This document shows positions 17,920 through 25,930 of a DNA stretch of 64,000 nt, piece by piece. Origin of the DNA: Armatimonadota bacterium (lineage in GTDB: Bacteria; Armatimonadota; Armatimonadia; Armatimonadales; Capsulimonadaceae); contig JANXMY010000150.1 of NCBI GenBank assembly GCA_025354405.1, positions 1-64,000 on the forward strand. The letters run 5' to 3'. The number at the start of each line of letters is the position of its first letter. The stretch's first letter is position 1. The translations under genes were made by a program, and so were the position numbers. The notes under the pieces are model-generated. The model was not told the DNA's origin, ran no database searches, and was given only the letters and a program-made list of their open reading frames with translations.

Positions 17920-19103
17920 AAAGCGCGATCTGTCGACTACGGCAGACGCATTTGGAGACCCTGACGCCTCTGCGGCAAGTGGGGGTTGTCTCTGCGCTGT
18001 CCGTGCTTGCCCAGCGCTGGCGCGATCCGTCGTACGAGCTGCGGCGGCAGGCGGAGCTGATCACCGATCCATTTCCATTCGCGATGGTCGAAGTCAGTCT
18101 GAACGCCCTGCTGGACTCGCTGACCCCTGAGCGCCTCTGGGCCTTGATCGACAGCGAAGAGATGCGCGGAGTTTCGGGCTGCCCCGTGATCGGCCATGTG
18201 ATCGCGGGGAATACGCCGCTCCTGAGCTGGGTGAGTATCATCCGGGCCCTGCTCGTCGGCAGCGGGTCCCTGGTCAAGCTGCCCTCCGGCGCGGCGTCCG
18301 TCTGGGGGCATCTTTTTCATCAGTCGCTCTTTGACGTTTCGCCGAAGCTGGCCGAGTGCGTGACGATATTTGAGTGGCCTGGGGGTACGGCGGATCTCGA
18401 TGCCGCGCTTTGCGCCTCGGCCGATTTAATTATAGCCCACGGCAGTGACGCGACCCTGCGCTCGCTGGGAGCGTATTGTCCGGGCAGAACGCCATTTATT
18501 GGCTATGGACACCGAGTTTCTTTCGGACTGGTGACGACGGGTAGTGGGAGTGCCGAGGCCGCAGCTGGTTTTGCCCGGGACATTCTGCTCTACGATCAGG
18601 GCGGCTGCCTATCTCCGCAGACGATTTTCGTCGAGGGGGACTGGTCGGAAACGATCCATTTTGCCGCCGGTCTGGCAGAAGCTCTTGCCTTGACCGTGCC
18701 CCTGTATCCCCTGCCGACACGCGCGGCTTCGGCGGCTTCGGCCGTGCGTGAGGCCCGCCTGCTGGCCTCGATGGAGGAGGGTACCCGGCTGTGGGGGGAT
18801 GAAGCCCTCCGCTGGACTGTGATCGCTCGGACGCAGCGCGAATTTGTCCCCTCACCAACATTTGGGATAATCTCCGTACAGTCCCTGGAAACGCTGGCCG
18901 ATCTGCCGGAAGCGATCGCCCTGGTGTCCGCATTTTTGCAGGGGTGCGCGGTTGCCGGTGACGAACAGGATTACATTCCCAACGTTTCCTATTTGTGCGC
19001 TCCCGGCGAAATGCAGACCCCGCCCCTCCACTGGCGGCAGGATGGGCGGGATGTTCTGCGCTTGCTACCGGGCAGAAGGCAGCACGAAAATTTTCGTCTC
19101 TGA
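17895..19103 (+). CDS. LuxC-like acyl-CoA/acyl-protein reductase
   Basis: This is a 402-residue member of the LuxC family. These enzymes take the acyl group onto a cysteine and reduce it to an aldehyde with NADPH. The expected active-site context is present: YDQGGCLSPQTIFVEG, with Cys near residue 237. The cofactor-side region GNTPLLSWVSIIRALLVGSGSLVKLPS is also conserved. It overlaps the luxE-like gene by 25 nt. Together they form a fatty-acid-to-aldehyde module. Its 3' end overlaps the convergent metallo-hydrolase gene by 39 nt. Product use (wax, lipid or pigment) is unknown. Confidence 0.88.
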   Translation: MDITVGELESAICRLRQTHLETLTPLRQVGVVSALSVLAQRWRDPSYELRRQAELITDPFPFAMVEVSLNALLDSLTPERLWALIDSEEMRGVSGCPVIGHVIAGNTPLLSWVSIIRALLVGSGSLVKLPSGAASVWGHLFHQSLFDVSPKLAECVTIFEWPGGTADLDAALCASADLIIAHGSDATLRSLGAYCPGRTPFIGYGHRVSFGLVTTGSGSAEAAAGFARDILLYDQGGCLSPQTIFVEGDWSETIHFAAGLAEALALTVPLYPLPTRAASAASAVREARLLASMEEGTRLWGDEALRWTVIARTQREFVPSPTFGIISVQSLETLADLPEAIALVSAFLQGCAVAGDEQDYIPNVSYLCAPGEMQTPPLHWRQDGRDVLRLLPGRRQHENFRL

Positions 19104-19736
19104 AGGAAGCATCTCGGAGGACAGTTTCAGTGTCGGGGAGGGGTGATAGACGATCTGAGACGGGTCAAACTGTGCGAGGAGATCGTCCACCGGGCGCAGC
19201 TCTAAATTGACCTTCCCGTTCTGGTAGTGCATTGGAATAACGATGCGCGGCTGTATCAAATCGATGACGGTCTTCAGGTCGGCAATCGGTAGGGTAGGCG
19301 GTCCGCCGGCCACGGCGAGAAAGATGTCGACACCGCGGATCGGAGCGACTTCCGCTTCTGTGAGCATATCGCCCAGATCGCCGGAGTGGCAGAGGGAGAG
19401 TCCAGCCATCTCAAAATAGGGCATGGAGACGGGAACGTCACGGGCCGGCGATTCCCAGACTTTGATTGCCTTGAATTCGATGCCGAGTGCAGCCAAGCCT
19501 TGCGGCGAATCAGCGAAGTCCAAGCCGTTCAGGCGCAGGGGCGTCCCCGCCGCCGCGTCCCAGTGACTATGGTACTTCGGGTTCAGGTGGCTGACCAGCA
19601 CGATGTCGGCGTCCGTTTCGATCGGAGCGTAACCGCCGACATCGGGCGCCTTGTAGGGATCCAGCAATATGCGGACGCCACCAGCTTCCAGCAGAAAAGC
19701 GGCATGGCCAAACCAGGTAAGTGTGAGAGTGCTCAT
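19065..19736 (-). CDS. UlaG/UPF0173-like metallo-beta-lactamase-fold hydrolase
   Basis: This 223-residue protein has the fold's opening TLTWFGHAAFLLEAGGVRILLDPY, as in UPF0173 and UlaG. It also has GDLGD in the middle and VIPMHYQNG at the end, which supplies the last histidine. The central metal motif normally reads HxHxDH, but here the segment is VSHLNPKYHSHWD. It keeps one His pair at different spacing and lacks the usual HxHxD. Metal binding may therefore be altered. Length is normal for the family. It converges on the LuxC-like gene with a 39-nt overlap. The substrate is unknown. Confidence 0.75.
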   Translation of the reverse strand: MSTLTLTWFGHAAFLLEAGGVRILLDPYKAPDVGGYAPIETDADIVLVSHLNPKYHSHWDAAAGTPLRLNGLDFADSPQGLAALGIEFKAIKVWESPARDVPVSMPYFEMAGLSLCHSGDLGDMLTEAEVAPIRGVDIFLAVAGGPPTLPIADLKTVIDLIQPRIVIPMHYQNGKVNLELRPVDDLLAQFDPSQIVYHPSPTLKLSSEMLPSETKIFVLPSAR

Positions 19737-19847
19737 GGGAGAAGTTTCGATACGCTTAGTAAATTTCCTGCATTTTCAGGTATAATCAATCGGAATATTA
19801 AGCCGACATTAAGAAGTAGAAGCTTAAGAGGGCAGGAGCATTTATCT

Positions 19848-20189
19848 TTGAACGCAGCGCATCTTGTCATCAATCAGCGGCAAGAAGACGGAAAGCAGAT
19901 TATTGAGGCGATCGGTGAAGTGGATCTGACGACAGCGCCGCACTTACGTGAGGCGATTTTGGCCTTTCTCGCCGGTACGGAAAAGCTGTCTCTTGTCGTA
20001 GATTTGTGCCAGATCGATTTTATCGATAGTGCCGGTCTTGCACTTCTGGTCGAAGCCCGAAAGAAGCTTGCTCCGGAAGGTCTGACGCTGAATATTTTGC
20101 TGACCGCTGGTCGTCAGCCCGAGCGTGTCCTGAAGCTGGGCCGCTTCGATACGATCATGAAACTGGCTTACAGCCTCACCGACCTCTGA
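19848..20189 (+). CDS. STAS-domain anti-sigma factor antagonist-like protein
   Basis: The start is TTG 19848 with AGGAG at 19834-19838; the frame is open upstream only through antisense sequence. The 113-residue product is a lone STAS domain: VIEAIGEVDLTTAPHLREAI-like beginning and LVVDLCQIDFIDSAGLALLVEARKK. The serine in DSAG is the site phosphorylated in SpoIIAA/RsbV proteins. Such proteins bind an anti-sigma kinase in a partner-switching pathway. No kinase or sigma gene is adjacent. A TATAAT box at 19781-19786 could drive it. A second STAS gene, also TTG-started, lies at 63334-63702. Confidence 0.85.
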   Translation: MNAAHLVINQRQEDGKQIIEAIGEVDLTTAPHLREAILAFLAGTEKLSLVVDLCQIDFIDSAGLALLVEARKKLAPEGLTLNILLTAGRQPERVLKLGRFDTIMKLAYSLTDL

Positions 20190-20242
20190 ATCTTGCTCAG
20201 GGTACGAGATTATCGAATTTCAGATTGCGAGACTATCGAATT

Positions 20243-20494
20243 ATGGCAGTAGAAACAGGAACACCCGCGGGCACGATGGGGATGAGCGCACAGGACACCA
20301 TTGCCCTGCCGGAGAACACCGGGATCATCGGGTATGTCGATCCGATCATTGGCCGAGTCGCCCACCGCGAAGTCCTCGGCTACTTTGGCTTTCCGCTGAT
20401 CCGCAAGGGCGAAACGGTGACACGCGAGATTATGGAGCGTGCTCAGAACCTTTCACGGCTGTTCGAGCTGCAGGCGGCGACGGAAGTGGAATAG
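20243..20494 (+). CDS. Small hypothetical protein
   Basis: This 83-residue protein has no recognised domain. It has a central hydrophobic stretch with repeated glycines (GIIGYVDPIIGRVAHREVLGYFGF) and an amphipathic C-terminal helix (REIMERAQNLSRLFELQAATEVE). The start is uncertain: ATG 20243 lacks a clear ribosome site, and TTG 20225 is in frame. It lies between the STAS gene (53 nt upstream) and the YtxH-like gene (26 nt downstream) on one strand, so the three may form a stress-related unit. That is inference from spacing only. Confidence 0.5.
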   Translation: MAVETGTPAGTMGMSAQDTIALPENTGIIGYVDPIIGRVAHREVLGYFGFPLIRKGETVTREIMERAQNLSRLFELQAATEVE

Positions 20495-20520
20495 ATTTTC
20501 GTGAGAATAGGATCGCCTCG

Positions 20521-20799
20521 ATGTACGACCGGAATGAAAATCAGAGCTCAGGTGGCGGGATCGGCTTTACGGCAGCAGTAGTCGGAGTGATCCTGGGGGC
20601 TGCCGCGTTTCTGCTGAATACCAAACAGGGCAAACAGATCCTGGAACAGGTGGGTATTCGGGCCGACGATTGGAAAGCCCAGGCGGCCGCCACCCTTGCC
20701 GAGACACGCGAGAAAGTAGTCAGCTCTGTCGAAGCTGAAACACCTCCCTCAAGCGATTCCCCCGACGGCCCAGGTCCCCAGGTTCGTCAAAATCTTTAG
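20521..20799 (+). CDS. YtxH-like single-pass membrane protein
   Basis: This 92-residue protein has a glycine-rich start and one membrane segment (GIGFTAAVVGVILGAAAFLL). The NTKQGKQIL basic stretch follows, then an amphipathic helix and a low-complexity Pro/Ser tail. This is the layout of YtxH/general stress proteins, where GxxxGxxxxxLxxPxxGKxxR is typical. Function is not established in the family. Its last 4 nt overlap the end of the convergent transporter gene. Confidence 0.65.
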   Translation: MYDRNENQSSGGGIGFTAAVVGVILGAAAFLLNTKQGKQILEQVGIRADDWKAQAAATLAETREKVVSSVEAETPPSSDSPDGPGPQVRQNL

Positions 20800-22076
20800 T
20801 GCTTGACCAGAAATGTCAGCCACAATGTCACTGCCGCGGCCAGCAAGGTCAGCGGCGTGACGACCATTCCCACTTTAAAGAAATCCAGACCGCGTATCTC
20901 TTCGCCCTTCTTTCGGGCTGTCGTCAGAACCAGCATCGTCGCCAGTGACCCGAAGAGCGTCAAATTCGGCCCAATATTTGTGCCCAGCAGCGCACTGTAA
21001 ACCAGCGGCGGCCCGGCATGCGCCGTTTTCAGGACTCCCTGCGCCAGCAATGCGGCCGGGATGTTGTTGACGATATTTGAGGCCAGGCCCGCCCCCCCGG
21101 CGGTCGCCAGAATGGCAGTGAGATTGTTTCCCCCTGAAGTTTCCAGCCAGTGCACTGCCGATCCTCCCATCCCTAAATTCTCCACACCGCGTACCAGCAC
21201 GAATAGGCCGATGACGAAGGGGAACAGCGACCAGGCAACCTCGCGCAAAACTCCAGCCTCGACTTGCCTTGTGTGCAGGCCCCAGAACACCATCAAGACA
21301 CACCCGGCGAACCCGATGGTATACGGCGGCAGGTGCACGAACGGCGCGGCGAAGTAGCCCAGAAGTACTAAGACCAAAATTACTATGGCGCCCGCGAAAT
21401 ATCTTCGGTGCGGAACGACTGACAGCGGCTCCGGCAGGGCCGCCAGGTCGAAACGCTCCGGAAGCTGGGCTCGGAACAGAAATCGAAAACAGGCATAGTT
21501 GACGACCAGCGCGGCGATCTGCGGCAGTGCCATCCGGGCGACAAAACCGCTGAACGGCAGGTGAAAGGCCTCCGTAAAGAGCAGGTTGGTTAAATTGCTG
21601 ACGGGGAGCAGGAGGGACGCCGTGTTGGCGACGAAAGCGCAGGCGAAGACATAGGGCCGGGCGGGGACTTTGAGGCGTGTGACAAATGCCAGGGTGAGCG
21701 GCGTCAGGATAACCGCGGTGGTATCAAGCGAAAGCGCAGCCGTGATGACGGTGCCGAGCAGGAAAACGTTCCGAAATAGCCGCCGGGCATCTCCCTTTGC
21801 CGCTTGGGCAGCACAGATCGCCGCCCATTCGAAAAAGCCACTTTTCTCCAGCAGGGCGGAGAGCAGCAGCAGGGCCAGCAGAAACAGCAGGACATCTTTT
21901 CCGGCCCATATCACCCCCCAAGCAGCCCCCGGCGAAACCAGGCCCGTGACCAGCAGCACGCCGGCCCCACCCATAGTCCACCAGGCTTCGTTCCAGCCCC
22001 GTGGGCGTATCAGCACGCCTCCGAGCGCGGCGGTAAACACCAAAAGTGTCAGGGCAACCCTCAAGGTCTCCGTCAC
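20796..22076 (-). CDS. ArsB/NhaD-type ion transporter
   Basis: The start is GTG at 22076, which overlaps the kinase stop as GTGA, a strong sign of coupling; the frame upstream is kinase antisense-phase sequence. The 426-residue protein has about eleven membrane segments. It carries the ArsB-like patterns LLSALLEKSGFFEWAAICAAQAA, TTAVILTPLTLAFVTRL and LLPVSNLTNLLF. Family members extrude arsenite or exchange sodium and organic ions. No ars regulator or reductase is near, so the ion is not decided. Coupling to a Ser/Thr kinase is unusual for this family and suggests phospho-control. Confidence 0.8.
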   Translation of the reverse strand: MTETLRVALTLLVFTAALGGVLIRPRGWNEAWWTMGGAGVLLVTGLVSPGAAWGVIWAGKDVLLFLLALLLLSALLEKSGFFEWAAICAAQAAKGDARRLFRNVFLLGTVITAALSLDTTAVILTPLTLAFVTRLKVPARPYVFACAFVANTASLLLPVSNLTNLLFTEAFHLPFSGFVARMALPQIAALVVNYACFRFLFRAQLPERFDLAALPEPLSVVPHRRYFAGAIVILVLVLLGYFAAPFVHLPPYTIGFAGCVLMVFWGLHTRQVEAGVLREVAWSLFPFVIGLFVLVRGVENLGMGGSAVHWLETSGGNNLTAILATAGGAGLASNIVNNIPAALLAQGVLKTAHAGPPLVYSALLGTNIGPNLTLFGSLATMLVLTTARKKGEEIRGLDFFKVGMVVTPLTLLAAAVTLWLTFLVKH

Positions 22077-23701
22077 GAATGACGGCCCAGCTTCGATATA
22101 ACGAAATCCAGTGCAGAGATTACGCGAATCGAAATCGGGACTGAGAGCGACTGCCGACCGCGGGTGCGGATCGACACGACTGCCGGGTAGATCCCTGGGG
22201 GCAGCGCTGCCGTAGAAATTGCGACCGTAATCGTGAATGTTTGGCCTGCCTCCACTGTCCCTTCCCGTGGGGAAACGCATAAGCCCTCCAGCGGCTTTCC
22301 AACACCGCCGGTGATCGTCTCCATGGTCTGGATCGCCTCGAAATCAATCGGCATCTCCCCAACATTTTTGAGATGCAGTGTGCCCGAGATACTCTGGCCT
22401 TTGCGCCCGCTGAAAACCAGAGGAGCTGGCGGTGATCCTTCCTGCTCGGTCACTTTGAGCAGTCCCGGAGACGGCTGCAGGGTGACACTGCATTCTACTG
22501 ACCATCGGTCACTGGCAACGACGTTTCCCTCGGAATCTTCCTGGCCATCACTGCTGATCTCCAGCTTCCCCGTCAGGGCTTTACCACGCTCTTTTGTCTT
22601 TGCTGGGTCGATCGATACCGTGACCTCATGAGTGTTGCCCACGAAGCGGTGCGCGGAGACGACGATCCAGGGGGCGCGAGACTTAACCTCCCCGCGGATC
22701 TCGCCGCCACCGGCATTGTAGAGCTTCACGGTCATCGGTGGGATGATCTGTCCGGAATTCACATTGCCGAACCAGAGGTTCTTGCGGTTAATCAGCAGTA
22801 CCGGCGGGGCGATCTCACGCAGATCCTCCAAAAACTCTCCCGCATTGGCGTAGCGATGGTCGGTATTGTAAGAAATTGCCCGATTAATTAATTTCACCAG
22901 GCCAAGGTCGGCGTTCGGGCGATGGGTCAGCGAACTGGTCACATACATGGAGCGCTGATTGATCTGCTCCTGGTCCGGGGGAACACCAGCAATCATCTCA
23001 TACAGAATACAGCCCAGCGCGAAAATATCTGTGCGGATATCCGCGATCCACTGCCCGTCCGCTTCCAGCTCCGGGGGCAGGTAGCCTTCCGTGCCATACA
23101 GCTCGACTGGTTTGTCGTGTTCATGTCCGGCTCCAAAGTACTGCGCCGCCCCGAAATCCAGCAGTACCAGATGTCCCTGCGGCGTAATCCGAATATTGGC
23201 CGGCTTCAGATCATGATGTATGATCTGGCGAGAATGCAAAAATGCCAGGGCGTCACAAAGGCTGACAGACCACTTTAAAATCCATTCGCGGGGTAAGGGG
23301 TGACGACGCAGGATGATGGCGTCGAGCGTGGTGCCGACAATAAACTCCTGCGCAATATAGAAGTTTCCATCATTCTGAAATGCTTCATAGAATGTCGGCA
23401 TCAGCGGGTGCGAGCTGGCCTGCATCCCCACCATGCGCTCCCGATCGAAGAGTGCCTGCAGAGGGGCCTGATCGCGAGGGTGACGTGCCGGAAAGAATTC
23501 TTTTAATGCAATCTGCCGACTAGGCATATTGATATCGCGGGCGATGTAGACGGCTCCATAGGCACCTGTTCCCACAATGCTCTCAATGGTATAGTGTGTG
23601 TGGTGGCTGGGAACATCTTCACCTGGTGCCAGCAGCATCACATCATCATATCGCTTCCGCTTCGCCAAACTCGGTGCCTTTCGGCCCGCAGGCCTTGACA
23701 A
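22073..23701 (-). CDS. Soluble Ser/Thr protein kinase with C-terminal beta domains
   Basis: The start is TTG at 23701. Residues 37-300 are a Hanks-type kinase. The glycine loop GTGAYGAVY and the lysine in QIALKEFFP are present. The catalytic loop reads HHDLKPANIR, with His in place of the usual Arg before Asp (a non-RD kinase), followed by DFGAAQ and GTEGYLPPE. Residues 310-540 form two Ig-like or BACON-like beta domains (NLWFGNVNSGQ, APWIVVSAHRF; GTLHLKNVGEMPIDF). No membrane segment is seen, unlike PknB. Its stop overlaps the transporter start, so the two are co-translated. The kinase may control that transporter. Confidence 0.88.
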   Translation of the reverse strand: MSRPAGRKAPSLAKRKRYDDVMLLAPGEDVPSHHTHYTIESIVGTGAYGAVYIARDINMPSRQIALKEFFPARHPRDQAPLQALFDRERMVGMQASSHPLMPTFYEAFQNDGNFYIAQEFIVGTTLDAIILRRHPLPREWILKWSVSLCDALAFLHSRQIIHHDLKPANIRITPQGHLVLLDFGAAQYFGAGHEHDKPVELYGTEGYLPPELEADGQWIADIRTDIFALGCILYEMIAGVPPDQEQINQRSMYVTSSLTHRPNADLGLVKLINRAISYNTDHRYANAGEFLEDLREIAPPVLLINRKNLWFGNVNSGQIIPPMTVKLYNAGGGEIRGEVKSRAPWIVVSAHRFVGNTHEVTVSIDPAKTKERGKALTGKLEISSDGQEDSEGNVVASDRWSVECSVTLQPSPGLLKVTEQEGSPPAPLVFSGRKGQSISGTLHLKNVGEMPIDFEAIQTMETITGGVGKPLEGLCVSPREGTVEAGQTFTITVAISTAALPPGIYPAVVSIRTRGRQSLSVPISIRVISALDFVISKLGRHS

Positions 23702-23723
23702 TCGTTCTCTCTTTGGGTATTAT
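23695..23723 (+). promoter_or_regulatory. Promoter of tRNA-Glu, overlapping a minus-strand -10 box
   Basis: TTGACA (23695-23700) and TATTAT (23718-23723) are 17 bp apart and lead into tRNA-Glu at 23770. On the other strand the same bases give TATAAT (23719-23724) 17 nt before the kinase TTG start. The two divergent promoters therefore share one -10 region. Confidence 0.75.
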
Positions 23724-23769
23724 ACCAGCCATAGCGCAAAAGGTTTACACTGATCGCGTTTATGTTTAT

Positions 23770-23841
23770 GGCCCCGTCGTTCAGCGGTTAGGACGTCGCC
23801 CTCTCACGGCGAAGGCACGAGTTCGATTCTCGTCGGGGCTA
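23770..23841 (+). tRNA. tRNA-Glu (anticodon CTC)
   Basis: The acceptor stem is GGCCCCG with CGGGGCT (G-U first pair, common in tRNA-Glu). The anticodon stem TCGCC/GGCGA holds the loop CTCTCAC with anticodon CTC. The T arm is ACGAG TTCGATT CTCGT and the discriminator is A. CCA is not encoded. It has its own promoter. Confidence 0.95.
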
Positions 23842-23943
23842 TATTTTTTCGTTGCTGTATTTTTTCGCTGCTATGTTTTTACAGAACATCTTCCTGACAG
23901 CCCTCTGGCTCGGGAAGATTTTTCTTTGAGTGGGTAACAAGAG

Positions 23944-24450
23944 ATGGACAGACTTTATGCCCCTTGGCGCATGGCCTATATCGAGCAGCCGCAGAAAGAT
24001 AGCCGCTCCGCGCTGCCTCAAAGCCGTACCGGCTGTGTTTTCTGCGATGCCGTAGCGTCCTCCGATGATCTTGGCAGCCTGATTGTCCATCGAGGCAAGG
24101 CCGCATTTGTCCTGCTGAACCTCTTTCCCTACAATTCCGGCCATTTGCTGGTCGTTCCGTACCTTCACACGGCCCAACTTTCCGATCTCGACGACGACGC
24201 TTCCCTCGAACTCTGGACACTCACGAAGCGGGCACAGAAGGCTCTGGAGAGCGTAATGCATCCCGAAGGCTACAATCTGGGTATGAATCTGGGGACGGTC
24301 TCCGGAGCGGGCATCGCGGACCATCTGCACCTGCATATCGTGCCGCGCTGGAATGGGGATACCAATTTCATGCCCGTGCTGGCGGATATCAAAGTCCTGC
24401 CCGATGCTCTGGAGAATACCTGCCGCAAATTGCGTGCGGTCTGGGAATGA
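23944..24450 (+). CDS. HIT-domain nucleotide hydrolase/phosphorylase
   Basis: This 168-residue protein has the histidine-triad active site HLHLHIVPRW (near residue 123). The N-terminus WRMAYIEQPQ and a CVFCDA pair are also present. The whole resembles the Ap4A phosphorylase-like HIT branch common in Actinobacteria (GMNLGTVSGAGIADHLHLHI, NGDTNFMPVL). Such enzymes split dinucleoside polyphosphates or nucleoside phosphoramidates. The start ATG 23944 fits the family. It precedes the uracil-DNA glycosylase by 29 nt on the same strand. Confidence 0.88.
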   Translation: MDRLYAPWRMAYIEQPQKDSRSALPQSRTGCVFCDAVASSDDLGSLIVHRGKAAFVLLNLFPYNSGHLLVVPYLHTAQLSDLDDDASLELWTLTKRAQKALESVMHPEGYNLGMNLGTVSGAGIADHLHLHIVPRWNGDTNFMPVLADIKVLPDALENTCRKLRAVWE

Positions 24451-24479
24451 AAAAAGATTAGAAGTGGAGAAGGTCTGCG

Positions 24480-25112
24480 ATGAGCGAGAAAGGGCGCCTG
24501 ATTTTGGAAATGGCGGAGCAGGCGAGTACCTGTCCGGCCTGTGACCTGGCGGAGACACGCACCAAAGTCGTCTTTGGGGACGGCAATGCCGATAGTCCGC
24601 TGATGCTGATCGGTGAGGGACCGGGGATGAATGAAGATGCGACCGGCCTGCCGTTCGTGGGCCGCGCGGGCACGCTGCTGGATGAATGTCTGCGCGAAGC
24701 GGGAATGCTGCGCAAACATATCTACCTGACCAATGTCGTTAAGTGCCGGGCCACAGTCGAAGAGGCCGGCCGGCTTAAAAACCGACCGCCGCGGGCGGAT
24801 GAAGCCGGGGCATGCGTCCCGCTCTGGCTCGAAAAGCAGATTGCAGTGATTCAGCCCTCGGTTATTCTTTGCCTTGGAGCACCGGCGGCCAATGCCATTA
24901 TCCACCGCAGCTTTAAAATGACCCAGGAGCGCGGACAGTGGTTTGAAAGCAAGTATGTCAGGCATGCGATGGCGGCTCTGCACCCGGCCTATATCCTGCG
25001 TCAGGAAGGCGAGGCGTATGACACCGCGCGTCAGACTCTGGTCGACGATCTCCTGGCTGCCCGAGATAAAGCAAAGTCCACGAAAGACGAACCGAAAACA
25101 ACACTATTTTGA
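24480..25112 (+). CDS. Family 4 uracil-DNA glycosylase (4Fe-4S)
   Basis: This 210-residue protein has the family-4 layout. It has an N-terminal Cys pair (TCPACDLAETRTKVVFGDG), the active-site motif GEGPGMNEDATGLPFVGRAG, NVVKCRAT, a further Cys in GACVPLWLEKQ, and the HPAYILR motif. These enzymes remove uracil from DNA and carry an iron-sulfur cluster on four cysteines, all of which can be seen. Its stop overlaps the next start as TGATG, so it is coupled to the HAD phosphatase gene. Confidence 0.9.
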   Translation: MSEKGRLILEMAEQASTCPACDLAETRTKVVFGDGNADSPLMLIGEGPGMNEDATGLPFVGRAGTLLDECLREAGMLRKHIYLTNVVKCRATVEEAGRLKNRPPRADEAGACVPLWLEKQIAVIQPSVILCLGAPAANAIIHRSFKMTQERGQWFESKYVRHAMAALHPAYILRQEGEAYDTARQTLVDDLLAARDKAKSTKDEPKTTLF

Positions 25113-25930
25113 TGAATATTCTAAACCTGGCAGCGATCGATCTCGACGGCACACTTCTCGGCCGTGACCATGCGGTCAGCGCAGGCAATCAGGCTGCTAT
25201 CCGGCGAGTGATTGATGCCGGTGCGGTCATCGTGCTGGCCTCGGGGCGTCAGTTCAGTACGATTGACATATTTGCGCAAAAACTCGGTTTATCTTCAGAT
25301 GCCCCGATTATCGCATATAATGGTGCCATGATCCGCACCCACGGCGGGGAGACCTGGTTTCACCAGCCCCTTCCCGCTGCGTCGTCGTCGGCGGTTGTGC
25401 GCTATTGTGCGGCAAACGGCCTCCATCTGAATCTTTATCTCAATGATGTGCTTTATGTGCGAGACGAAACGCATTGGAGCCGGATGTATCAGGAACGAAC
25501 GGGAACTGTGGCCCAGATCACCGGCGACCTGACACGATTCAGTGGCGAGCAGCCAACGAAGCTTCTGCTGATCGATACGTGCGAAAAGACGGACTCGCTT
25601 CAGGCACACTTTCAGGCCGAGTTCGGGGATACCCTCACGATCACCAAGACGGAGGATGAATATCTCGAATTCATGGCTCCAAATGTCAGCAAAGGCCGGG
25701 CACTCGCCGAGACGGCAAAGCGCCTTGGCCTTTCAGCCGATCAGTGCGCGGCCTTTGGTGATTCGTATAATGACATTTCCATGCTCGAATGGGCCGGTCT
25801 GGGGGTGGCGATGGAGAATGCCCGGCCCGAACTGAAGGCGGTCGCCGATTTAATTGCCCCGCCCGCGGATGCTGACGGGGTGGGAGCGATCCTGGTCGAA
25901 CTCTTCCCGGTCCATCCAGAGCACCAGTAG
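25112..25930 (+). CDS. Cof-type HAD phosphatase
   Basis: This is a 272-residue HAD hydrolase of the Cof/YbiV group. Motif I is AAIDLDGTLL, motif II is VLASGRQF, and the Lys/motif III-IV end reads SKGRALAETAKRLG ... AAFGDSYNDISMLEWAGLGVAM. The insertion between motifs matches the C2B cap. These enzymes dephosphorylate sugar phosphates or flavin mononucleotide. The start ATG 25112 overlaps the UDG stop (TGATG). The last 81 nt overlap the convergent blh gene, a long overlap for two apparently intact genes. Confidence 0.88.
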   Translation: MNILNLAAIDLDGTLLGRDHAVSAGNQAAIRRVIDAGAVIVLASGRQFSTIDIFAQKLGLSSDAPIIAYNGAMIRTHGGETWFHQPLPAASSSAVVRYCAANGLHLNLYLNDVLYVRDETHWSRMYQERTGTVAQITGDLTRFSGEQPTKLLLIDTCEKTDSLQAHFQAEFGDTLTITKTEDEYLEFMAPNVSKGRALAETAKRLGLSADQCAAFGDSYNDISMLEWAGLGVAMENARPELKAVADLIAPPADADGVGAILVELFPVHPEHQ

